Shown: positions 10,117-19,363 of the stretch, in pieces
Layout: the number at the start of each line of letters is the position of its first letter
How positions within the stretch are numbered: position 1 is the stretch's first letter
NCBI RefSeq assembly: GCF_013003915.1
Contig: NZ_JABAIV010000002.1
Coordinates: 620,001 to 684,000 of the forward strand
Source: Telluria aromaticivorans
Lineage (GTDB): Bacteria > Pseudomonadota > Gammaproteobacteria > Burkholderiales > Burkholderiaceae_D
Direction of reading: 5' to 3'
DNA: 64,000 nucleotides
Notes under the pieces: generated by a model
Seen by the model: the letters and a program-made list of their open reading frames with translations, nothing else
Databases searched by the model: none
What the model was told of the DNA's origin: nothing
Program-made: the position numbers and the translations under genes

Positions 10117-11469
10117 TTACAGCGCCAGCCAGGTGCCGAGCGCACGCAGGCTGCTTTCATCGAGCTCACCGGCGGCTGCCGACAGGCGCAGGCGCCCCAG
10201 CAGGTAGTCGGCGCGTCCCTGTACCAGGTCCAGTTCAGCGGAATACAAGCGCTGCTGGGCATCGAGCACGTCCAGTTCGGTGCGGGTGCCGACGTCGCGC
10301 CCGCGAGTGGTCGCTTCCAGCGCGCTGCGTGCGGACACCAGCGCCTGCTCCTGGGCCGCGACCCGCGACACGCCGGTGGTGACGGCCAGGTAGCCTTCCT
10401 GCACCTTCAGGCGCACCTCGCGCCGCGCCGCGGCCAGTTCCTGCTCGGCCTGGCCCAGCCGCGCCGCCGCTTCGCGCTGGCGCGAATTGATGGCGCCGCC
10501 TGCGTACAGGGGAACGTTCAGCATCAGGCCGATCGAACCGGTGCGGTCGCCGTCCGGGGCAACCAGCGGCGACAGGCCGCCGCTCTGGTACTTGCCGCCG
10601 TAGCTGGCCACCAGGTCGAGCGTCGGCCGGCTGCCCAGGTGGTGCTTGCCCATCTCGGAGCGGGCGATCTCCATCTCGGACTGCTTGGCCAGCACCAGCG
10701 TGCTGCGCGATTCTCCGCGCGCGTGCCACGGACCAAGGGCTGCCGGCTCGGGCGGACGCGGCTGGACCTTGGCGGCCAGCGGCGCCAGCCCGGCCGGGGC
10801 CGCGCCCGTGGTCTCGCGGAACTCTTCGCGCCGCAGGTCGAGCGTGGCCTGGATCGCCACCTGCTTGGTGGTGACGGCATCCATCCGGGCCTGGGCCTCG
10901 CGCACGTCGGTGATATTGCCCTGGCCAACGTCGAAGCGGGCCTGGGCGCGGTCGCGCTGGCGGCGCACCGCCGCCAGTTCGGCTTCGGCCACGCGCACCG
11001 CTTCTTCCGCCACCAGCACGCCGAAGTAGTCCTTCGCCACCCGTAGCGCCAGGTCCTGGCGCGCGGCGTCGAAGCGGACCTGGGCCAGCACCGACTGCTC
11101 GCGCAGCTGCTCACGGCCGGCGTGGGCGGCGCGGTTGTAGAGCGGCTGCACCAGCTGCACGCTGACCTGGCTCGAGGTGCCGGAACTGCTGGAAGCAAGC
11201 AGGCCAGCGATTTGCGGCGGCAGCTCGCCGCCCTGGCTGTGGTGGATGCGGCTGACTCCCGCCTGCAGGTTGACGCGCGGCTTGAGCAGCGCATCGCCCT
11301 GTACCGCCATTTCACGTCCGGCCAGCAGGGCCTGGTTGGCCCCCAGGCTGGTCGGTTCGTGGGCAAGGGCCAGGCGGTAGGCCTCGGCCACGTCCATGGC
11401 GCTTGCGGCGCCGCCTTGGAGGGACATCAGGAGCGCCGCGGCGCCTGCGAAAATTTTTAGCTTGTTCAT
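10117..11469 (-). CDS. TolC-family outer-membrane efflux channel
   Basis: A 450-residue outer-membrane factor with an N-terminal signal peptide (cleavage likely after GGAASA). Two repeated OEP halves show the usual coiled-coil composition, rich in Ala, Arg and Gln, with segments such as AQARFDVGQGNITDVREAQARMDA and RGRDVGTRTELDVLDAQQRLYSAELDLV. In a tripartite pump it forms the exit duct across the outer membrane. It lies 15 bp downstream of the RND gene and its stop overlaps the ribosome-binding site of the patatin gene, so all four genes should be one transcript. Confidence 0.92.
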   Translation of the reverse strand: MNKLKIFAGAAALLMSLQGGAASAMDVAEAYRLALAHEPTSLGANQALLAGREMAVQGDALLKPRVNLQAGVSRIHHSQGGELPPQIAGLLASSSSGTSSQVSVQLVQPLYNRAAHAGREQLREQSVLAQVRFDAARQDLALRVAKDYFGVLVAEEAVRVAEAELAAVRRQRDRAQARFDVGQGNITDVREAQARMDAVTTKQVAIQATLDLRREEFRETTGAAPAGLAPLAAKVQPRPPEPAALGPWHARGESRSTLVLAKQSEMEIARSEMGKHHLGSRPTLDLVASYGGKYQSGGLSPLVAPDGDRTGSIGLMLNVPLYAGGAINSRQREAAARLGQAEQELAAARREVRLKVQEGYLAVTTGVSRVAAQEQALVSARSALEATTRGRDVGTRTELDVLDAQQRLYSAELDLVQGRADYLLGRLRLSAAAGELDESSLRALGTWLAL

Positions 11470-11484
11470 CGTTTTACAACCTCA

Positions 11485-14400
11485 TCAAGCGCGGGTGGGA
11501 CGCTGTGCGCGATACCACGCCGCATACAGGGCCGGCAGGAAAATCAGGGTCAGCAGGGTCGCCACGAACAGGCCGCCCATGATGGCCCAGGCCATCGGGC
11601 CCCAGAACACGGAACCGGTCAGCGGCACCATCGCCAGGATCGCGGCAAGCGCCGTCAGGACGATCGGGCGCAGGCGCCGCACCGCGGCTTCGACGATCGC
11701 ATCCCACAGCGGCACGCCGGCGACGACGTCCTGGTCGATCTGCACCACCAGGATCACCGAGTTCCGGATGATCATCCCGGCCAGTGCGATCACGCCCAGC
11801 ATCGCCACGAACCCGAAGGGGATCTGGAAGGCCGCCATGATGATCGACACGCCGATCAGGCCCAGCGGCGCAGTCAGCAGCACCAGCGCCATTTTCTTCA
11901 TGTCCTGCAACTGGAGCATCAGCAGCACCAGCACGACGATGATGGTGATCGGCATGACCTGGAACACCGAGCGCTGCGCCTTGGCGCTCGATTCGGTCGC
12001 GCCGCCAGCCTCGATGCCATAGCCGAGCGGCAGTTTCTTGGACAGGGCATCCAGCTTGACCTGGAGGGCAGCCGTGACGTCCGGTGCCTGGGCCCCGGTC
12101 ACGTCGGCCCGCACGGTCAGGGTCGGGATGCGGTTGCGGCGCCACATTTCGCTCTCCTCGCTGTCGAGGCTGATGCGCGCCACTTGCGAGACCGGCACGA
12201 ACTTGCCTTCGCGCAGATAGATCCTGGCGTCCTTCAGGTTGTTCAGGTCGGTGCGTTCGGCCGCCACCAGGCGCGCCACCACGGCAATCGCCTGGTCATC
12301 CTCGCGGTACTGGGTAATCGGGGTTCCCGACAGCGAAGCCTCGAGCGTGGTCTTGATCTGGTAGGAACTGACGCCGAGGGCACGCGCCTTGTCCTGGTCG
12401 ACGTCGACGCGCACGCGCTTGACGCGCTCGCCCCAGTCTGCGTTCACGGCGCGTACATGCGGGTCGCTGCGCACGGTGGCAGCCACCTGTGCGCCAATCT
12501 CGCGCACCTTCGCCGGATCGTTGCCGAACACCCGGAACTGCACCGGATAGCCGACCGGGGGGCCATTCTCGAGGCGGTTGACGCGGCCCCGCACGTTGGG
12601 GAAGCGCTCCTCGAACAGCTTGCGCACGCGTGCCACCACGCGTTCGCGCGCTTCACCGCCCTTGGTCATCACCAGCATCTCGCCCAGGTTCAGGTTCGGC
12701 GTCTGCACGTCCAGCGGCAGGTAGAAGCGCGGCGCGCCGTCACCGACGAAGCTGGTCACGGCTTCGACGTCCGGGTCGCCCTTGAGCAGGCCTTCCAGTT
12801 CGCGCACTTCGCGCTCGCTGGCCTCGAAGGTGGCCGCCTTCGGCATCCACAGGTCCACCATGAGTTCTGGGCGGTCGGAAGCCGGGAAGAACTGCTGCGG
12901 GACCGTCTTGAACAGCATCAGCGAACCGACGAAGGCTGCCAGCGTAATCGCGATCACCCAGCCGCGGCGCTGCAGGCACAGATCGACGAAGCGGCGGAAC
13001 TTGACATAGAAGCCTCGCTGGTACACCGCGTCCTCGTCGTGCGACGCATCCTTGTGCTCCTTGAGCAGCTTGAAGCCGATATATGGGGTGAACAGCACCG
13101 CCACCACCCAGGACAGGACCAGCGAGATGCCCACTACCTGGAACAGCGAGTACACGTATTCGCCGGTACCGGATTTGGCAAAGCCCACCGGAAGGAAGCC
13201 GGCCGCCGTGATCAGGGTGCCCGTCAGCATCGGAAACGCGGTCGCCGTATAGGCATAGGTCGCGGCGCGGAACTTGTCCCAGCCTTGCTCCAGCTTGAGC
13301 TGCATCATTTCCACCGCGATGATGGCATCGTCCACCAGCAGGCCAAGGGCGATGATCAGGGCCCCCAGCGAGATGCGCTGCAGCTCGATGCCCATGAGGT
13401 ACATGACCAGGAAGGTCGAAGCCAGCACCAGCGGGATGCACAGCGCCACCACCAATCCGGGGCGCACGCCCAGCGAAAAGAAGCTCACGGCCAGCACGAT
13501 CAGCACGGCTTCGGCAAGGCTCTTCTTGAATTCATGCACCGATTCCTCGACCACGCGAGGCTGGTCGCTGACGGCATGTATCTCGACCCCGACCGGCAGG
13601 CTGGCGCGAATGCGCTTGACTGCCGCGTCGAGTTCCTCGCCGAGATGGATCACGTCGCCGCCCTTGCGCATGCTCACTGCCAGGCCAAGCGCTTCCTGTC
13701 CGTTGTAACGCATGCGCGCCACTGCCGGCTCGACGAAGCCGCGCTTCACGTCGGCGATGTCGCCGAGGCGGAAGGTGCGCTCGCCGGCGCGGATGCCGAT
13801 GGCGCGGATACCCTCGACCGAATCGAATTCGCCGCTGACCGTCAGGCGCACCTGCTCCGCCCTGGTCTGCACCGTACCGGCCGCGGCGACCGCATTGGTC
13901 TGTGCCAGCGTGCTTGCGATCAGGGCCGGGTCCAGGCCCAGCGACGCAAGTTTGGCGGTCGACATCTCGACATAGATCTTTTCTTCCTGCTTGCCGACGA
14001 GCTCAACCTTGTTGACGTCGGACACGCGCAGGAATTCGTTGCGCGCCGCGTCGGCCATCTTGCGCAGGTCGGCGTAGTCGAAGCCGTCGCCCGTGACCGC
14101 ATACATGTTGCCGTAGGTATCGCCGAATTCATCGTTGAAGAACGGCCCCTGCACGCCCTGCGGGAGGGTGTGGCGGATATCGGCGACCTTCTTGCGCACC
14201 TGGTACCACACGTCCGGCACGCGCGACGGCGGAACTTCCTCGCGCAGGTTGATCTTGATCTGGGTTTCTCCCGGCTTGACATAGGTCGAGGTGTAGTCGA
14301 TCTCGGCCACGCCCTGCAGCGTGCGCTCGACCCGGTCGGTCACCTGGTCGGCCATCTGCTGGGCCGAGCTACCCGGCCAGTAGGCCTGCACCACCATGGT

Positions 14401-14538
14401 CTTGATGGTGAAATCCGGGTCTTCCTTCTGGCCCAGGCTGGAATACGCCAGGATCCCGGTGACCGTCATCAGCAGCAGCAGGAAGGCGATCATCTGCTGG
14501 TGCTTGAGTGCCCATTCGGACAGGTTAATGCCTTTCAC
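11485..14538 (-). CDS. RND-family efflux permease
   Basis: This 1017-residue inner-membrane proton/drug antiporter has the RND layout: a first membrane helix at about 10-30, a large periplasmic loop, a membrane bundle, a second periplasmic loop and a second bundle. The proton-relay motif GLLVDDAIIAVE, with the paired Asp, is intact. The start is taken as GTG at 14538: it follows GGAGGTGGCAA and forms a GTGA overlap with the stop of the membrane-fusion gene, while the longer open frame upstream is just read-through. The sequence suggests a HAE1-type or TriC-like multidrug pump, but the substrate cannot be read from sequence. The nearby aromatic catabolic genes make aromatic or solvent-like compounds plausible. 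Confidence 0.95.
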   Translation of the reverse strand: MKGINLSEWALKHQQMIAFLLLLMTVTGILAYSSLGQKEDPDFTIKTMVVQAYWPGSSAQQMADQVTDRVERTLQGVAEIDYTSTYVKPGETQIKINLREEVPPSRVPDVWYQVRKKVADIRHTLPQGVQGPFFNDEFGDTYGNMYAVTGDGFDYADLRKMADAARNEFLRVSDVNKVELVGKQEEKIYVEMSTAKLASLGLDPALIASTLAQTNAVAAAGTVQTRAEQVRLTVSGEFDSVEGIRAIGIRAGERTFRLGDIADVKRGFVEPAVARMRYNGQEALGLAVSMRKGGDVIHLGEELDAAVKRIRASLPVGVEIHAVSDQPRVVEESVHEFKKSLAEAVLIVLAVSFFSLGVRPGLVVALCIPLVLASTFLVMYLMGIELQRISLGALIIALGLLVDDAIIAVEMMQLKLEQGWDKFRAATYAYTATAFPMLTGTLITAAGFLPVGFAKSGTGEYVYSLFQVVGISLVLSWVVAVLFTPYIGFKLLKEHKDASHDEDAVYQRGFYVKFRRFVDLCLQRRGWVIAITLAAFVGSLMLFKTVPQQFFPASDRPELMVDLWMPKAATFEASEREVRELEGLLKGDPDVEAVTSFVGDGAPRFYLPLDVQTPNLNLGEMLVMTKGGEARERVVARVRKLFEERFPNVRGRVNRLENGPPVGYPVQFRVFGNDPAKVREIGAQVAATVRSDPHVRAVNADWGERVKRVRVDVDQDKARALGVSSYQIKTTLEASLSGTPITQYREDDQAIAVVARLVAAERTDLNNLKDARIYLREGKFVPVSQVARISLDSEESEMWRRNRIPTLTVRADVTGAQAPDVTAALQVKLDALSKKLPLGYGIEAGGATESSAKAQRSVFQVMPITIIVVLVLLMLQLQDMKKMALVLLTAPLGLIGVSIIMAAFQIPFGFVAMLGVIALAGMIIRNSVILVVQIDQDVVAGVPLWDAIVEAAVRRLRPIVLTALAAILAMVPLTGSVFWGPMAWAIMGGLFVATLLTLIFLPALYAAWYRAQRPTRA

Positions 14539-15623
14539 TTGCCACCTCCGCCCAACAGGACCTTCTGGTTGGGCTGCAGCATGTGCACGCCTGCGCTGAC
14601 GACGATCTCGCCGCCCTCCAGGCCGCTCGTCACCAGCACGCTGTCGTCCTGGGCGCTTCCCAGTTTCACTTCGCGCGCGGCGACACGGCCGCTCTTCGGA
14701 TCCACGATCCACACGGTGCGCTTCGCGCCATGGTCGACCACGGAGGTCAGCGGCAGCCGGATTGCCCGCTTGCCGTCGACATCGGGGGCCAGCACCGAGG
14801 CGGTCATGCCGAGGCGCAGCAGTTGCGGGTCGGGGTCGGCGATGGCGATGCGGGCCGAATAGGTGCGCGTGACGCTATCCGTATCCGGCGCCAGCTCGCG
14901 CAGGCTGCCGCTCCAGGTGCGGCCCGGGTAGGCCCAGACCGACACCTGCAGCTTGCTCGATGTGCGCAGTTCACCCACGCGTGATTCGGGAATGCTGATG
15001 GCGACTTCGCGTTCGCCGTCGGCCGCCAGTGTGACTACCACTTGTCCGGCGGCCACTACCTGCCCGGTTTCCACGGCCAGCGCGCTGACCACGCCGTCGC
15101 GGTCCGCGACCAGGGTCGTGTAGCCGCGCTGGTTGACAGTCAGCTGCTGCTGCGCCAGCGCGGCGCGCAGTTGTGCTTCGGCCTGCTGCAGCGCCAGGCG
15201 CTGGTGGTCGAGCTCGGCGCGCGATGCAAACTGGCGGTCCAGCAATTGCTCGGTACGCTGTACGTCCACCTTCGCCTGCGCTACCCGGCTGCGCGCCGCA
15301 TCCACCCCGGCGCCGGCCGAGGCCAGCTGCAGGGTTTCCTGCGCTGCATCCAGTTGCAGCAGCGGCTGGCCGCGCTTGACGTGGCTACCGACGTCGACCA
15401 TGCGGGCCACGATCTTGCCGCCCGTCCGGAAGCCCAGGCGGCTCTCGTAGCGGGCGCGGATCTCGCCCGAATAGCTTGCGCCGACCGTCCCGGCGCTTTG
15501 CCCGGCCACGACGGCACGCACCGGGCGCACTTCTTCATGCTTGGCGGACGGCGCGGGGGAGCAGCCGGTCATGACGGCGGCTGCGCTCATGACATAGGCA
15601 GCAGTACGAATATATTGGTTCAC
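14535..15623 (-). CDS. RND efflux membrane-fusion lipoprotein
   Basis: A 362-residue periplasmic adaptor. The signal peptide ends with the lipobox VMTGC, so it should be lipid-anchored to the inner membrane. A lipoyl-type half-motif (VDVGSHVKRGQPLLQLD) is followed by a coiled-coil hairpin (VDAARSRVAQAKVDVQRTEQ) and then by beta-barrel and membrane-proximal domains. The GTG start at 15623 has GGAGG seven bases upstream. This is the first gene of the efflux operon; its promoter region carries the phased operator units described separately. Confidence 0.93.
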   Translation of the reverse strand: MNQYIRTAAYVMSAAAVMTGCSPAPSAKHEEVRPVRAVVAGQSAGTVGASYSGEIRARYESRLGFRTGGKIVARMVDVGSHVKRGQPLLQLDAAQETLQLASAGAGVDAARSRVAQAKVDVQRTEQLLDRQFASRAELDHQRLALQQAEAQLRAALAQQQLTVNQRGYTTLVADRDGVVSALAVETGQVVAAGQVVVTLAADGEREVAISIPESRVGELRTSSKLQVSVWAYPGRTWSGSLRELAPDTDSVTRTYSARIAIADPDPQLLRLGMTASVLAPDVDGKRAIRLPLTSVVDHGAKRTVWIVDPKSGRVAAREVKLGSAQDDSVLVTSGLEGGEIVVSAGVHMLQPNQKVLLGGGGK

Positions 15624-15651
15624 TTGGAGTCCTCCAGAATCAGGAAAACGG

Positions 15652-15721
15652 AATATACATCATTCCGACAGAAATGTCATCCTGACGTTTTCTTCATCCT
15701 GACATTAGTGGCATTTTGCCG
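15652..15721 (-). promoter_or_regulatory. Efflux operon promoter with four 17-bp-phased operator units
   Basis: On the minus strand, ATGACA (15675-15680) and TATATT (15652-15657) are 17 bp apart, a good sigma-70 promoter. Over it lie 13-bp units of the form TGTCA-N3-TGACA starting at 15658, 15675, 15692 and 15709, exactly 17 bp apart. The units at 15675 and 15692 are near perfect and the outer two degenerate. Repression by one of the adjacent TetR proteins is the obvious reading. Confidence 0.7.
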
Positions 15722-15844
15722 ACAGGCGTGGCGAAGCCGGCGCCGGATGGGCATCCGGCGCCGGCTGGCAGATAATGAAGGGAGGGGGGTAAGCGGGGGG
15801 ACGTGCGGGCGAAACGGGAAACGCGGAGGGGTTCGGGCCCTGGC

Positions 15845-16582
15845 TCAGGCCCCGGCTTGCGCCCCGGCGGCGGCGCGCAGCTGGACGCGGGCCAGCAGCG
15901 AGTCTTCGGCAGGGACCAGCCGCGGCAAGGGCTGCGCGGCCAGGCGTTCGGCTTCGCCTGCCGGCATGCCGAGCGCACGCAGGATGCCGGCCACGATGGT
16001 GTCGGGGTAGTTCTTCGCAACCCGGCTGTGCGCCATGCGGTCGATGGCGACCAGGGACGCGCCCTTGATGAGGTCGACCAGGGTCTCGACCGGTGCGGCG
16101 ATGAAGTCGCCGCGCTTCTGCCCTTCTTCCAGGTCGGCCGGCAGGAAGTGATAAACGGCGCTCTGCTGGCGCGCTTCCTTTCCCGCGCCAGCCAGGCGCA
16201 GTCCGGCCCCGGCCAGGAAACAGGCCAGCAGGCGGTGCGAACGGGTCAGGTGCAGGTAGGAGCGCAGTGCCAGCGCGACCCGCAGGGGCGGATCGGCCAC
16301 CTCGCCGACCACGCTTTCGATCAGCACGATCATTTCGCTGCTGAGCTCATTGCTGACGGCGGCCAGCAGGTCTTCGTTGGTGCGGAAATAGTTATAGAAG
16401 GAGCCCTGCGACACCTCCGCCGCCGCCACCACGTCCGGGATCACGCTGGCGCCGACGCCTTTGTCGGCAAACACGATCATGGCGCTTTCTACCAGGCGCT
16501 TGCGCATGCGTTCGCGCCGTTCGGCGGCGACGCGGGGACGGTGGTCATTCGGGTTGGCGGCGGTCGGCATGGGCGTTGTCAT
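15845..16582 (-). CDS. TetR-family transcriptional regulator (second of a tandem pair)
   Basis: A 245-residue TetR/AcrR protein. The N-terminal HTH includes SQGSFYNYFRTNEDLLAAVSNEL, and the remainder is an all-helical ligand domain without a recognisable specificity signature. The ATG at 16582 overlaps the stop of the upstream TetR gene as ATGA, so the two are translationally coupled. The recognition helix (SFYNYFRTNE) is almost identical to that of its partner, so the two may bind the same or overlapping operators or form heterodimers. A second in-frame ATG four codons later is possible. It lies between the efflux operon and the catabolic block and is a candidate regulator of both. Confidence 0.93.
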   Translation of the reverse strand: MTTPMPTAANPNDHRPRVAAERRERMRKRLVESAMIVFADKGVGASVIPDVVAAAEVSQGSFYNYFRTNEDLLAAVSNELSSEMIVLIESVVGEVADPPLRVALALRSYLHLTRSHRLLACFLAGAGLRLAGAGKEARQQSAVYHFLPADLEEGQKRGDFIAAPVETLVDLIKGASLVAIDRMAHSRVAKNYPDTIVAGILRALGMPAGEAERLAAQPLPRLVPAEDSLLARVQLRAAAGAQAGA

Positions 16583-17310
16583 GTTGTGGGAGTCGTCAGG
16601 ATGATACCAGAAGCAGGCGCGACGGCACCAAGCTCCGGCACTACCTCGGTGCGGCGCAGGATCGAGCTGGCCGGCAGCTCGAAGGCAGGCAAGGGCAGCG
16701 TGGCGACCCGCGCCGCCTCGGCGTCGCCCATGCCGAGCGCCCGCAGCAGCGCGCGTGCACTGGCATCGACATAGTTGCGCTCCACCGGCCCGCAGGCCGC
16801 CGCATAGGCGGCGCTGAGCACGACCCCGATCGTGACATCGGCGGCCAGCGGCTGGCTGATGTTGCGGAAGCGCCTGGCGCGGATGCCCAGCGCCAGGTCG
16901 CGCCCCATGTACTGCAGGCCGAGCAGGCTGCTGTTCGCGGTCGGGAAAGGCAGGCGTGCCATGAAGGTGCCGACCAGGGGAAAGCGCACGACCGCCTGCA
17001 GCTGCATCCGCATGCCGCAGGCGATCCGCTCGGCCGGATCGGCGCAGCGCTGCACCGCCGGGTCGATGGCGCGTACCAGTTCGTCGTTGATTTCGCTGGC
17101 CACTGCTGCCAGCAACTCCTCATTGGTGCGGAAGTAGTTGTAAAAGGACCCGCGCGCCATGCCGGCGTGGGCGATGACGTCTTCGATGACTGCATGCGGT
17201 CCTTTTTGCGCGAAGACCAGCAAGGCGCTTTCCAGCAGCCTTGCGCGGGTCTTTTCTCGCCGGCTCGCGGCGACACGGGTGCGGTGGTTGATTGTCTCTT
17301 CTTTGCTCAT
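16579..17310 (-). CDS. TetR-family transcriptional regulator (first of a tandem pair)
   Basis: A TetR/AcrR protein of about 243 residues with HTH ARGSFYNYFRTNEELLAAVASEI. Three in-frame ATGs (17331, 17316, 17310) lie at the start; the last (MSKEETINHRTRV) is preferred because AGGA sits nine bases ahead of it. It is transcribed divergently from the AI-2E-type transporter gene, and the shared intergenic region carries the phased TGTCA-N3-TGACA units. Autoregulation and control of the divergent genes are therefore likely. It is coupled to the following TetR gene by a 4-bp overlap. Confidence 0.93.
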   Translation of the reverse strand: MSKEETINHRTRVAASRREKTRARLLESALLVFAQKGPHAVIEDVIAHAGMARGSFYNYFRTNEELLAAVASEINDELVRAIDPAVQRCADPAERIACGMRMQLQAVVRFPLVGTFMARLPFPTANSSLLGLQYMGRDLALGIRARRFRNISQPLAADVTIGVVLSAAYAAACGPVERNYVDASARALLRALGMGDAEAARVATLPLPAFELPASSILRRTEVVPELGAVAPASGIILTTPTT

Positions 17311-17340
17311 ATCCATTCGTCCTGGGGGCATTCTATCCAG

Positions 17341-17387
17341 TTTCGTCTTGACAGTCCAGTCATTATGACGCTACTGTCATTTTATCG
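17341..17387 (+). promoter_or_regulatory. Promoter of the transporter gene with phased TetR-type operator
   Basis: TTGACA (17348-17353) and TACTGT (17372-17377) are separated by 18 bp. A 31-bp dyad TGACA-N6-TCATTATGA-N6-TGTCA spans 17349-17379. It can also be read as 13-bp units starting at 17341, 17358 and 17375, the same 17-bp phase as at the efflux promoter. The site lies between a tetR gene and the gene it faces. Confidence 0.7.
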
Positions 17388-17452
17388 AATTTCGGCTATC
17401 GAATTTCGGCTATCGAATTTCGGCTATCGAATTTCGGCTATCGAATCCCGGC
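17383..17452. repeat. Tandem 14-bp repeat, five copies
   Basis: Four perfect copies of TATCGAATTTCGGC (17383-17438) and one copy with TT changed to CC (17439-17452). Each unit holds the small palindrome CGAA-T-TTCG. The array begins at about the predicted transcription start of the transporter gene and so lies in its 5' leader. Confidence 0.95.
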
Positions 17453-17516
17453 CGTCCAGGCCTGGCGGCGATGCCAGGCAATACCTGCCTTCCCTTACCA
17501 CCCACAAGGAGTTCCC

Positions 17517-19352
17517 GTGTCTTCCGCAGTACCCTCCAGCGGCCGGCTGACGTCCAGCACGATCATTGCCGCAAGCTGCGTGCTTGCCCTTCTCTATTTC
17601 GGCCGCGACGTGCTGCAGCCGCCTGCGCTGGCGATCATCGCCAGCCTGGTGGTCGCGCCCATGATCCGCGGCCTTGGCCGCATGGGCCTGGCGCGCCTGC
17701 CCGCCATGCTGCTGTCGCTGGCGGGCATCGCCGCCTGCGCGACCGGCGCCGGCCTGCTGCTGGCCTCGCAGCTGGCCGGGCTTGCAGCCGAATTGCCGCA
17801 CTATCACGAGGCCATCCGCAAGAAGACCGGCGAAGTGCGCGCCCTGGCCGAACGCCCGCTGGCCCGCCTCGAGGCCGGCTTCAATGCGCTGGCCGACGCG
17901 CCTGCGCGCACCGGCGGACCTGTCGCACCGGCGGCCCAGGCAGTTGCGGCGCCACAGCTCCCGGCCGGGCCTTCGTTGTCGCAGCTACTCGCCATGGCCT
18001 GGCGTCCGGCCGGCGCCGCGGGCCTGGTGCTGGTCCTGCTGCTGTTTATCCTGCTCGAACAGGAAACGCTGCAGGACCGCCTGATACGCCTGGCCGGGCA
18101 GCGTGAAATCAGCCGCACCCTCGGGGCGCTGGCCGATGCCACCCGCGGCGTCTCCCGCTTCTTCTTTTCCCAGTTCCTGGTCAATGCTGCCTTTGCCATT
18201 TGCGCCGGCCTGGCCCTGTGGATGGCCGGGCTTCCCCATGCGCCGCTATGGGGAGCGCTCAGCGGCGTGCTGCGTTACGTGCCCTATCTCGGCGTGCTCG
18301 GTGCGGGCATGGGAATCGGCCTGTTCGCTGCCGCGGTCGATCCCGGCTGGAGCCTGGGCCTGACCTGCCTGGCGCTGTTCGCCCTGCTCGAACTGCTGGT
18401 GGCCCATGTGATCGAGCCCAAGGTCTATGGCCACAGTACCGGGCTGTCGCCGCTGGCGGTGGTGAGTTCTGCGCTGTTCTGGGGCGTGATCTGGGGGCCG
18501 GTGGGACTGCTGGTATCGACGCCGCTGACCGTGTGCCTGGTCGTCGCCGGCCGCTACGTGCGCGCCCTCGAGCCCCTGGCGATCCTGCTGGGACAGGCGC
18601 CCAGCGTGACGGCGGCGCAGCGCTTCTACCAGCGCTGCCTGTCGGGCGAGACCGGGGCCATCCTGTGCGATGCCGGCGCTTTCCTGCGCCGCGCGGGCTT
18701 CGCCCGCTATTGCGACCACATCCTGCTGCCCGGCCTGGCGCTCGCCGCCGCCGACCTGCAGGCCGGGCGGATCGACGCGCTGCAGCAGGCCCTGATCCGC
18801 CGCACGGTGGCCGAGCTGGCCGAAGCCATGGCGCCGAGCGCAGGTGCGCCGGCGCCGCGACTGCGCAGCCGCCGCACCTCGCTGCTCGATGCCAGTATCG
18901 GCGCCCACCTGCGCAAGCTGCGCGAGGCGCGCCTGGGGCGCTGGCAAGGCCCGCTCGACGTTCCCCGCCATTCGATCGTCCTGTGCGCCGGGCTCGCGCT
19001 CGAACGCGACGAGCTGCTGGGCGAACTGCTGGCGCGCGCCCTGCGCGAAGCCGGAATCGACGCACGCAGCCTGACGCTGCCACTCCCCCACGAGGAACAC
19101 GATCCGGCCAGGGCGGACCTGGTTTCGACGGTATTCCTGCCTTATCCGCTGGAGGGCACGGTCGGCGCGTGGCTGGAGGCCGTGTCCCGCCTGCGCGCCC
19201 TGCTGCCCCATGCGCTGGTGCTCACGATCCGCCACCCGGCCGATGGCCCGGACAGCCAGCACGGCGCCATCGCCCCGCATGTCGACATGGTCCTGCGCTC
19301 GTTCGAAGAAGGCCTGGCCTTCGTCTCGCCAGCGCGCCCGCTTTCCGGATGA
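17517..19352 (+). CDS. AI-2E/PerM-family membrane transporter with long C-terminal extension
   Basis: A 611-residue protein. Residues about 1-345 are the AI-2E exporter-like (PerM/YdiK) domain with about eight membrane helices. It includes the family-typical GALSGVLRYVPYLGVLGAG and EPKVYGHSTGLSPLAVVSSALFWGVIWGPVGLLVSTPLTV segments. The remaining roughly 260 residues are soluble and not recognised by me; most family members stop near residue 350. The GTG start has AAGGAG eight bases ahead. It is the first gene after the shared TetR-type operator and precedes the catabolic genes, so export or import of a pathway compound is a fair guess. Confidence 0.88.
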   Translation: MSSAVPSSGRLTSSTIIAASCVLALLYFGRDVLQPPALAIIASLVVAPMIRGLGRMGLARLPAMLLSLAGIAACATGAGLLLASQLAGLAAELPHYHEAIRKKTGEVRALAERPLARLEAGFNALADAPARTGGPVAPAAQAVAAPQLPAGPSLSQLLAMAWRPAGAAGLVLVLLLFILLEQETLQDRLIRLAGQREISRTLGALADATRGVSRFFFSQFLVNAAFAICAGLALWMAGLPHAPLWGALSGVLRYVPYLGVLGAGMGIGLFAAAVDPGWSLGLTCLALFALLELLVAHVIEPKVYGHSTGLSPLAVVSSALFWGVIWGPVGLLVSTPLTVCLVVAGRYVRALEPLAILLGQAPSVTAAQRFYQRCLSGETGAILCDAGAFLRRAGFARYCDHILLPGLALAAADLQAGRIDALQQALIRRTVAELAEAMAPSAGAPAPRLRSRRTSLLDASIGAHLRKLREARLGRWQGPLDVPRHSIVLCAGLALERDELLGELLARALREAGIDARSLTLPLPHEEHDPARADLVSTVFLPYPLEGTVGAWLEAVSRLRALLPHALVLTIRHPADGPDSQHGAIAPHVDMVLRSFEEGLAFVSPARPLSG

Positions 19353-19363
19353 CGAGTCCCTAC

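Noticed and set aside
12184..14862. Plus-strand open frame of 892 codons
   Set aside because: It is antisense to the RND permease gene, which has all family motifs.
17383..17452. Possible CRISPR array
   Set aside because: The 14-bp units are contiguous without spacers and no cas gene is near.
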